Part shown: one piece after another, positions 1 to 6,358 of the stretch
Layout: each line of letters begins with the position of its first letter
How positions within the stretch are numbered: position 1 is the stretch's first letter
Program-made: the position numbers and the translations under genes
The notes under the pieces: model-generated
Database searches by the model: none
What the model saw: only the letters and a program-made list of their open reading frames with translations
What the model was told of the DNA's origin: nothing
NCBI GenBank assembly: GCA_947039985.1
Contig: CAMRAP010000055.1
Location: forward strand, 1 to 9,344
Direction: 5' to 3'
Length of the DNA stretch: 9,344 nt
DNA from: an uncultured Odoribacter sp.
GTDB taxonomy: Bacteria > Bacteroidota > Bacteroidia > Bacteroidales > Marinifilaceae

Positions 1-23
1 TTTTGATCTAAACTGGTTGTCAT
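1..23 (-). CDS. Possible start of a downstream gene (5' end only)
   Basis: An ATG at 23-21 opens a frame that reads M-T-T-S-L-D-Q and runs off the left edge without a stop. It begins 7 bases after the stop of the EEP-fold gene, on the same strand and with the same tight spacing as the other genes here, so it is a plausible next member of the operon. Seven codons are too few to recognise a family or to show that the frame is really coding. No function is proposed. Confidence 0.3.
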
Positions 24-30
24 AGAAATT

Positions 31-1059
31 TTAGTATAATAGTTCGAATTCAGCGATAATACCTTTGTGGTCAGTAGGCCAAACGCCTAATGGTTCTAAG
101 AAGGTATCTGCCGATTTATTGGGTGTTCGCTCATTTTTAAGAATACTTCCTGATGGACCATGTACCATGACCTTCGTCAAGTTCAATCCATCAATAGGGG
201 AATAAAATATATAATCAATTCGCTCACGTTCATCAGCTTCTGGCGCCCATGATAATTTGGATACAGCTGTATCTTTACAATCAGCAGGATACGTGTAGCC
301 TGGATTTTTCACAGGATCAGGATAATAAATCCGGTAAGCATCCTCATAGCCATTCTCTTCCAATAAAGTAGTTACCGTCCATGGAATCACCAATCCTTGA
401 TGATCAGCCATATCCTTCGTCTTTTCTGTCCAATCCAAATGCGAAGGTTCATTAAAATCACCACCTAAGAATACTACTCTTCCTTTAGCTCTCTCTTTAG
501 CAGCATCCTCTATAAACAAACGAATAGCATCATCGCGTTGTGAAGCAACATTTTTTTCTAGTATTTTCTGTATGTCTATCAATGGAGTGTCGAGTTTTGC
601 CCAAGAATTACCATCATATCCCCTTACATCATAGTAAGCACAACTCAAATAATCTAAATGAGCGGTGTAAACAGCCACCTCTTGCCCATTCATATCTGCC
701 ACTAATTTATAGATGCTACCGTGATCTCCATTTAATGGAAAAATAGTGGCACTATCAATGATTGGATATTTACTTAATAAGCCCGAATCATAGCTATAAA
801 ACGAGTAGTACGTTTTCCCTCTCTCTTTTAAAGAAGCTACAATTCTGTCACAAAATCGAGTGTTATTGTAATTGCGAACTTCACTCAACATGACAAAGTC
901 GGCATCGACACGCATTAATTCATCAACAACAGCATCATATCCTCCTTTTATTGTTGTTCCTTCCTGCCAAATATTTAGTTGCAATACTTTTATGGTTTGT
1001 GTCTTACTACATGCCAAACAACAAGCCATGGTAATTAATAATAATCCGATCTTTTTCAT
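31..1059 (-). CDS. Exported endonuclease/exonuclease/phosphatase (EEP) family protein
   Basis: A 342-residue metal-dependent phosphoesterase-fold enzyme. The EEP active-site series is complete and in the usual order: Asn29 in LQLNIW, Glu60 in LSEVRN (metal ligand), His134 in TAHLD, Asp201 and Asn203 in GGDFNEP, Asp282 in RIDYIF, and the Asp330-His331 pair in PTDHKG near the C-terminus. The GLLSKYPI segment (93-100) matches the family's usual G-(I/L)-x-S-(R/K)-(Y/F)-P-I. The N-terminus (KK, then a hydrophobic stretch, then Cys13, Cys14 and Cys17) is a signal peptide. Cys17 followed by SKTQ would suit a lipoprotein, but the residues before it (C-L-A) are a weak lipobox, so simple Sec export is also possible. 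Members of this fold cleave nucleic acids, phosphoinositides or sphingomyelin; the substrate cannot be told from sequence. It starts 11 bases after the hldA stop, with an A-rich leader, and is probably co-transcribed. Mature-chain sites DSA (102-104) and DTA (263-265) fit the Bacteroides O-glycosylation motif D-(S/T)-(A/I/L/V/M/T). Confidence 0.9.
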   Translation of the reverse strand: MKKIGLLLITMACCLACSKTQTIKVLQLNIWQEGTTIKGGYDAVVDELMRVDADFVMLSEVRNYNNTRFCDRIVASLKERGKTYYSFYSYDSGLLSKYPIIDSATIFPLNGDHGSIYKLVADMNGQEVAVYTAHLDYLSCAYYDVRGYDGNSWAKLDTPLIDIQKILEKNVASQRDDAIRLFIEDAAKERAKGRVVFLGGDFNEPSHLDWTEKTKDMADHQGLVIPWTVTTLLEENGYEDAYRIYYPDPVKNPGYTYPADCKDTAVSKLSWAPEADERERIDYIFYSPIDGLNLTKVMVHGPSGSILKNERTPNKSADTFLEPLGVWPTDHKGIIAEFELLY

Positions 1060-1070
1060 CTTTTATTTAT

Positions 1071-2027
1071 TTATTTCAGGTCTTTACCCATGTTTTGTGC
1101 CAGCTCCTCTATACTTAAAGTAGCTGTTCCTATCTTTTTAACCACAACACCAGCAGCAATATTAGCTGTTTTCATTGCATCTGTCATATTGTATCCTGCT
1201 GCAAGACAAATACCGAGAGTAGCCACGACTGTATCCCCTGCACCACTAACATCGAATACTTCTTGTGAAAATGTGGGAATGTGTATGGGGGGCATACTAC
1301 TAATTAAACTCATTCCTTTTTCGCTTCGTGTGACTAATAAAGAGGTTAAATTATTTTTTTCAAGAATCTCTCTTCCTGCTTTCTCTATGGCACGATCTGT
1401 ATTTGGTACAGTATAGCCTACAATATCACTTAATTCGCTTACATTTGGAGTAACGATATCGGCTCCTGAATATTTTTCCCACTCTTTTCCTTTGGGATCA
1501 ATGATGATTCTCTTTCCCTCTTTTTGTGCATGCCGAATCAATTGGGTACAAAATGTTTCTGTAATAAGCCCTTTAGCATAATCAGAAATAATCAGAATGT
1601 CGTATTCAGGCAGATGAGAATATACCAATTCTTTTAATACTTTAAAGTCATCACTTTTAAGCTCTAATTTATCCGAATAGTCCACTCGAACAATCTGCTG
1701 CTTTCCACCTATTATACGAGCTTTGGTTGTAGTAGGAGTATTTATTTGTAAAAATGCTGTTTTTATATTCCGCTGCTTGCTAATCAGTTTCAGCTCCCTT
1801 CCAAATAGATCACGTCCAATGGCACCACACAGTAATACCTCTCCCCCAAGACTAGCAATATTGTTGGCAACATTTGCAGCACCCCCTAATCGAGACTCTT
1901 CTTTAGTGATATTAACTATGGGAACAGGCGCTTCTGGAGAAATACGATCAATACGACCAAAGTAGTATTTATCAAGCATCACATCTCCTACAATTAATAT
2001 TTTACTATTTGAAAAATTCATTTCCAT
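1071..2027 (-). CDS. hldA: D-glycero-beta-D-manno-heptose-7-phosphate kinase (kinase-only HldA/RfaE1)
   Basis: A 318-residue PfkB/ribokinase-family sugar kinase. It closely follows the N-terminal kinase domain of E. coli HldE: VGDVMLD (13-19), RISPEAPVP (28-36), the substrate-binding GGAANVA (48-54), SDYAKG (148-153), IDPKG (176-180), TPNVSE (193-198), LVTRSEKGMSL (231-241) and the anion-hole/catalytic GAGD (262-265, catalytic base Asp265). The expected reaction is ATP-dependent phosphorylation of heptose 7-phosphate at C1, giving the 1,7-bisphosphate, a cytoplasmic step towards ADP-heptose for the lipopolysaccharide core. The chain stops after the kinase domain; the C-terminal nucleotidyltransferase domain of fused HldE is absent, so a separate HldC-type protein must be encoded elsewhere if the pathway is complete. 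Translation may begin at Met1 or Met3 (2021). I prefer Met1 because it follows the prfB stop by only 10 bases with an A-rich leader. Other PfkB sugar kinases are less likely because RISPEAPVP and SDYAKG are typical of this subfamily. Confidence 0.92.
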   Translation of the reverse strand: MEMNFSNSKILIVGDVMLDKYYFGRIDRISPEAPVPIVNITKEESRLGGAANVANNIASLGGEVLLCGAIGRDLFGRELKLISKQRNIKTAFLQINTPTTTKARIIGGKQQIVRVDYSDKLELKSDDFKVLKELVYSHLPEYDILIISDYAKGLITETFCTQLIRHAQKEGKRIIIDPKGKEWEKYSGADIVTPNVSELSDIVGYTVPNTDRAIEKAGREILEKNNLTSLLVTRSEKGMSLISSMPPIHIPTFSQEVFDVSGAGDTVVATLGICLAAGYNMTDAMKTANIAAGVVVKKIGTATLSIEELAQNMGKDLK

Positions 2028-2037
2028 GATTTATTTT

Positions 2038-3151
2038 TTACTCTTGACCTCCAAATTCCATTAAATAAGCCTTGATGAAATGATCTATTTTTCCATCCAT
2101 TACTTTCCCAACATCAGATTCTTGATAATTGGTACGGTGATCTTTAACACGTCGATCATCGAATACATAGCTACGGATTTGTGAGCCCCACTCTATTTTC
2201 TTTTTGTTGCTCTCCACTTTCTGTTGCTCTGCCATTCGCCTTTGAAACTCCATATCATATAACATAGAGCGTAATAAGCGCATCGCATTTTCTCGGTTGC
2301 CTAATTGTGAACGAGTTTCTGTATTTTCAATCAAAATCTCTTTTGTTTCACCACTGTCTGGATCGACATAATTATAGCGCAAGCGTACCCCTGTTTCAAC
2401 TTTATTGACATTCTGACCTCCAGCTCCTCCTGAACGGAATGTGTCCCAACTGACATCTGAAGCACTAACCTCTATTTCAATCGTATCATCCACCAATGGC
2501 GTCACAAAAACAGATGCAAAAGAGGTCATTCGTTTTCCCTGTGCATTAAAAGGCGATACTCTTACCAGACGGTGAACACCATTCTCTCCTTTCAAATACC
2601 CATAGGAAAAACTACCCTCCAATTGCATGGTAACCGTTTTGATTCCAGCCTCATCACCATCTAAGATGTGACTCACTGTTACCTTATACTTATTCGCTTC
2701 TGCCCAACGCATATACATACGCATAAGCATAGATGCCCAATCTTGACTTTCTGTTCCACCTGCACCGGAATTGATCTTTAGGATGGCTCCCATTTGATCA
2801 GCTTCCCCTCTCAACATATTTTTCAACTCTAAGGAGTCTAACAGATGTAATGTCGCTGCATACTGTGCATCGACCTCCTCTTCAGTAGCTTCTCCCTCTT
2901 TTGCAAATTCAAACAATACGCTTAAATCACCGACTGAACGATTGATGTCTTCACATCCTTCTATCCATCCTTTTAGTTCACGTACCTGTTTCATCACCTT
3001 TTCAGCAGCTTTGGCATCATTCCAAAAGCTAGGGTCTTGTGTACGAATTTCTATTTCTTGTAGTTCTATCTTTTTACGATCGATGTCAAAGATACCTCCC
3101 CAGAGCACCACCGCGTTCTTCAACTAATTTTAGCTGATCTATTGTTATCAT
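2038..3151 (-). CDS. prfB: Peptide chain release factor 2, expressed by programmed +1 frameshift
   Basis: RF2 recognises UAA and UGA in the ribosomal A site and triggers release of the finished peptide. The true start is ATG at 3151-3149. Frame 0 reads 21 codons (M-I-T-I-D-Q ... G-R-Y-L) to an in-frame TGA at 3088-3086. Skipping the T at 3088 moves into the +1 frame, which runs from Asp22 (D-I-D-R-K-K) to the TAA at 2038. The coding segments are therefore 3151-3089 joined to 3087-2038, giving 370 residues against 365 in E. coli. The class-specific SPF 'tripeptide anticodon' is at about 199-201 in VSPFNAQGKR, and the catalytic GGQ at about 244-246 in RSGGAGGQNVN. The residue equivalent to E. 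coli position 246 is Ser, not the Thr of K-12. The N-terminal helical domain and the C-terminal DHRTNY segment are also present. An unshifted reading would have to start at a TTG at 3123 and would give a wrong N-terminus. The gene follows the DUF2723 stop by 21 bases and precedes hldA by 10. Low RF2 should favour the shift over termination, so the factor limits its own synthesis. Confidence 0.96.
3085..3101 (-). promoter_or_regulatory. prfB programmed +1 frameshift site with internal Shine-Dalgarno element
   Basis: On the minus strand the site reads GGGGAGG-TAT-CTT-TGA-C. It contains a GGAGG Shine-Dalgarno-like element (within 3101-3095), a 3-base spacer TAT, the slippery Leu codon CTT (3091-3089), the in-frame stop TGA (3088-3086), and a C (3085) in the context that makes UGA termination poor. 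The layout and spacing match the well-studied E. coli prfB site. Known mechanism: the element pairs with the 3' end of 16S rRNA while the stop waits for RF2, and the tRNA-Leu slips forward one base from CUU to UUU. Everything downstream of it encodes a normal RF2, which supports function rather than mutation. Confidence 0.95.
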
Positions 3152-3172
3152 AATTCTATTCTTTAATATCTA

Positions 3173-6100
3173 TTACTTCATTTGAACCTGCTGTGCAGTA
3201 TCAGTTGTATACGGATTTGCCTTTGGAATAGGTTGTACCTGATTTGGATTAAAAATTGAATTCACCTTATTTCCTATTTCCATAGCTAATTCCTTTTGAC
3301 CCGCTTGCTGTGCTATTTTTAGTAACATCTCAACAACCTGCATACCAACATTTTCTTCACGTTGTATACTTGATGCATTTGAAAATTTTGGAGATAAAGA
3401 GTGAATATACTTCAACATCTGATAATTGTTATCAGCCATTTCAACAAGCAATTTATTTGCTTTATCAATTGCTCCCAGTGCATAATACAACTGAATATAA
3501 CCGATCAAACCATTATCTGCATCTATTTGCGACAAAGGCAACTCTTCCAAACTTCTATCTAAAACAGATATCGCTTTTTCTACTTTATTCTCTGCGTGTA
3601 ATTGCTCTGCTAAACGTAAAAGAGAACTTCGATATTTCATTACTGAAACCGTGTGATTGTGGAAATAGTCGATATTGACAGTTGTATCTTTGATATTTCC
3701 CCATTCAAACTTATTCATGATATTATCATACAATAAATCTGAATTAATTTGTCCATAATCATTATAACCCGAAGTATTTGTTTCAATAGGCACTAGACGA
3801 TAAGCAGCACCCTCTAATTGGAAATATTTTTCAAAACCTTTATAACTATCAGTTCCCATTCCAATACCAAAGTATATTGGTCGCTCCCAATTGTTATTGC
3901 TGATAATATCCAACATCATCAGGTCTGATTTTGTCAACGAACTACCCTTTAAATTAATACTCATCTCCTTCACAATTTTACCTGCATCCTCTGGTCTCAC
4001 CACTCCTTGAGCGATTACCTGAGCAGAATCAATAGGTAAAAATAAATTTCTGGATGGAATATAATCCTCTACATTTCTTGTACCTGGGATCTGTTTTGTT
4101 TGTGGTAAATCACTAGCTACAAATGCGATTGCTTCTTTCATATTTGCACGTTGGAAACGATCTACAATACGAATACGATCTCTTTTCCCATCACGATATT
4201 GGTTATGTGTAAATGAAATTGGAACTCCATCAGCTTCATAGGCTTTACGTGCCATTTGATCAACATACCAGCCACCTTGTAATAGACTTAGGTTTACAAT
4301 ACGTATATCTTGCCGTACTTTCTCAACCTCTTGTGCATACCACAATGGGAAGGTATCATTATCTCCATAAGTAAACAAGATGGCATTCGGTGCACATGAA
4401 TTCAAATAGTTTTTAGCATGTGCTATTGTTGCATATCGCCCTGCACGTGAATGATCATCCCAGTTTTCAGCGGCCATATTAACAGGTACAACTAATAAAC
4501 AGACTCCCCCAACTGCTATTGCAGAGATGGTCGGATTCATTTTTTTGATATTCTTATTCATCAAATCCCAAATCGCAAGTACACCAAGACCTATCCAAAT
4601 AGAAAATGCATAGAAAGAACCAGCATAAGCATAGTCACGCTCTCGAGGCTCCATAGGTGCTTGATTCAAGTAAAGAATAATGGCAATACCAGTCATGAAA
4701 AACAGTAGCATAACAGTCCAAAAATCCTTTTTCCCCTGTGAATTTTTACGATATTGATAAAGCATTCCAAAAATCCCAAGCAAGAAAGGAAGCATATAAT
4801 ATTTATTGTACGCCTTCTCAGACTTCAACGTATCAGGTAATTCAGACAGATTGCCTAATCGCATCTCATCCAGAAATTGAATTCCTGTCAACCAATTTCC
4901 TTTCAAAATATCTCCATCAGCTTGAGTGTCATTCTGCCTACCTGAGAAATTCCACATAAAATAACGCCAGTACATATGACCGAATTGGTATCTAAAGAAA
5001 TAGGTTAAATTGTTACTAAAACTAGGTACTGTTACTGATTCTCCATTTACCGTATAGGTTGCACCTTTGTTTTTTCCTCCCCAAGACTGATATAAATCAG
5101 CATAATAAGGTCGTGAACTATTATGCATGCGTGGAAAAACAGTAGTGAAACGTTTATCATATACAGCCTCATATTTATAGCCAATCACCTCATATTCACC
5201 AGTCTCTTTGTTTTGATAATAATTAGGAGCTCCCTCTTCAATATCTATTAATGGTGCGTTATAATACTGTCCATATAGTAAAGGAGCAGATCCATACTGA
5301 TCACGATTGATATAGGATAATAAAGCAAATACATTATCTGGACTATTTTCATCAATAGGAGGATTGCTTAATGAACGAATAACAATCATTGAGTAAGACG
5401 AATAGCCAATCAGGATAACCATAAAACAGCTTAGTATTGTATTCCAGATAGGCATCTCTTTTCTCAACGTATAACGAATACCCCAAATTAAACCTGCAAT
5501 GATTAACAATACATAGATAATAACTCCTGTATTAAAAGGAAGTCCCATTCCATTGACAAACATCAATTCAAACCAACCAGCTACTTTAAGAATTCCTGGA
5601 ATTAAAACGAAATTGATAACACCTAAAATAACGAAAGACAATAACCCTGTTTTAATCACTCCATTTCTCGTTACTGTATATTTTTTGAAATAATATACAA
5701 ATACAATCGCGGGTATTGCCAGCAAATTAAGAAGATGGACTCCAATAGATAAACCAACAAGGAAAGCAATAAACACCAGCCAACGATTAGAATAAGGTTC
5801 GTGAGCAACATTTTCCCATTTCAGAATGGCCCAAAAGACAACCGCCGTAAAAAGAGATGACATAGCATACACTTCACCCTCCACAGCAGAAAACCAGAAT
5901 GTATCGGAAAATGCATAAGCTAAAGACCCCACAACAGATGATCCAATAATTGCTATGAGTTGACTCAATGTCATTTGTTCTCCTTCTTTTACCACTAGTT
6001 TGCGTGCTAAATGCGCAATTGACCAGAATAGGAACAATACGGTTAAACTAGAACAGATACCAGACATATAGTTAATCATCAATGCCTGTGTCTCAACAGA

Positions 6101-6325
6101 AGGTGCAAAAATAGCAAACAATCGAGAGATGATCATAAATAGTGGAGCCCCAGGAGGATGTCCCACTTGGAGTCCAACAGAAGTGGTTATAAATTCCCCA
6201 CAATCCCACAATCCAGTTGTAGGTTCTGCTGTAAGTATGTACGTAATACTTGCAATAATAAAGACGATCCAGCCAGTAAGTCTATTTACTAGGCGAAAGC
6301 TAAGATTTGAATGGTTTTTAATCAT
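3173..6325 (-). CDS. DUF2723 multi-pass membrane protein, predicted GT-C glycosyltransferase (downstream copy)
   Basis: A complete 1050-residue inner-membrane protein. The first membrane helix (about 15-33) is followed by a short external loop TAEPTTGLWDCGEF (32-45), whose Asp41 and Glu44 match the acidic first-loop position typical of GT-C glycosyltransferases, then GHPPGAPLF (55-63). About ten hydrophobic segments lie in the first 320 residues. A large hydrophilic loop (about 320-508) and four more segments (about 509-617) follow, including the conserved NQAPMEPRERDYAYAGSFYA (554-573). The soluble C-terminal half carries the DUF2723 signatures ENWDDHSRAGR (620-630), TYGDNDTFPLWYAQEVEKVR (652-671) and NNWERPIYF (811-819). 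Paired helices at about 902-975 look like TPR-type repeats, and the tail is Pro-rich. Known for the family: the animal member TMEM260 is a protein O-mannosyltransferase; bacterial members are mostly uncharacterised. A lipid-linked sugar donor and an extracytoplasmic acceptor are inferred. The start is ATG at 6325, 33 bases after the stop of its paralogue. The DUF2723 assignment is firm; the enzymatic role is inferred. Confidence 0.9.
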   Translation of the reverse strand: MIKNHSNLSFRLVNRLTGWIVFIIASITYILTAEPTTGLWDCGEFITTSVGLQVGHPPGAPLFMIISRLFAIFAPSVETQALMINYMSGICSSLTVLFLFWSIAHLARKLVVKEGEQMTLSQLIAIIGSSVVGSLAYAFSDTFWFSAVEGEVYAMSSLFTAVVFWAILKWENVAHEPYSNRWLVFIAFLVGLSIGVHLLNLLAIPAIVFVYYFKKYTVTRNGVIKTGLLSFVILGVINFVLIPGILKVAGWFELMFVNGMGLPFNTGVIIYVLLIIAGLIWGIRYTLRKEMPIWNTILSCFMVILIGYSSYSMIVIRSLSNPPIDENSPDNVFALLSYINRDQYGSAPLLYGQYYNAPLIDIEEGAPNYYQNKETGEYEVIGYKYEAVYDKRFTTVFPRMHNSSRPYYADLYQSWGGKNKGATYTVNGESVTVPSFSNNLTYFFRYQFGHMYWRYFMWNFSGRQNDTQADGDILKGNWLTGIQFLDEMRLGNLSELPDTLKSEKAYNKYYMLPFLLGIFGMLYQYRKNSQGKKDFWTVMLLFFMTGIAIILYLNQAPMEPRERDYAYAGSFYAFSIWIGLGVLAIWDLMNKNIKKMNPTISAIAVGGVCLLVVPVNMAAENWDDHSRAGRYATIAHAKNYLNSCAPNAILFTYGDNDTFPLWYAQEVEKVRQDIRIVNLSLLQGGWYVDQMARKAYEADGVPISFTHNQYRDGKRDRIRIVDRFQRANMKEAIAFVASDLPQTKQIPGTRNVEDYIPSRNLFLPIDSAQVIAQGVVRPEDAGKIVKEMSINLKGSSLTKSDLMMLDIISNNNWERPIYFGIGMGTDSYKGFEKYFQLEGAAYRLVPIETNTSGYNDYGQINSDLLYDNIMNKFEWGNIKDTTVNIDYFHNHTVSVMKYRSSLLRLAEQLHAENKVEKAISVLDRSLEELPLSQIDADNGLIGYIQLYYALGAIDKANKLLVEMADNNYQMLKYIHSLSPKFSNASSIQREENVGMQVVEMLLKIAQQAGQKELAMEIGNKVNSIFNPNQVQPIPKANPYTTDTAQQVQMK
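4413..4462 (-). repeat. 50-base perfect identity block, partner of 7602-7651
   Basis: These 50 bases match 7602-7651 exactly, in the same orientation. They encode the conserved WDDHSRAGRYATIAHA stretch (from residue 622) of this DUF2723 copy. All silent codon positions agree, although silent differences are common on both sides. Either a short gene-conversion tract or unusually strong constraint could explain it. Confidence 0.85.
5778..5821 (-). repeat. 44-base perfect identity block, partner of 8964-9007
   Basis: These 44 bases match 8964-9007 exactly and encode KWENVAHEPYSNR and part of the next Trp codon (from residue 169), the loop between two membrane helices. The neighbouring sequence shows several silent differences between the copies. 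Confidence 0.85.
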
Positions 6326-6358
6326 ATGATTTGTTTTAATATATTTCTATTCAATATT

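Noticed and set aside
540..1416. Plus-strand open frames of 68-108 codons at 540-746, 872-1123 and 1090-1416
   Set aside because: They lie antisense to the EEP and hldA genes, have low-complexity products with no recognisable domains, and are explained by the coding strand's codon pattern.
3086..3088. In-frame TGA in prfB as a sign of a pseudogene
   Set aside because: The stop sits in the exact programmed frameshift context and the rest of RF2 is intact, including SPF and GGQ.
2038..3123. prfB read as a 361-codon gene starting at TTG 3123
   Set aside because: That start gives an N-terminus (MKNAVVLWGGIF) unlike RF2, while the ATG at 3151 plus a +1 shift at CTT-TGA gives a normal one.
1723..3127. 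Plus-strand open frames at 1723-1965 and 2942-3127
   Set aside because: Antisense to hldA and prfB, with no family resemblance; treated as chance frames.
3152..3172. Dedicated promoter for prfB in the 21-base gap
   Set aside because: No recognisable promoter elements; an internal promoter further upstream cannot be excluded but I could not see one.
6326..6358. Promoter or terminator in the 33-base gap between the DUF2723 genes
   Set aside because: The gap is A/T-rich but shows no TAnnTTTG box and no stem-loop with a T-run; too short to argue for either.
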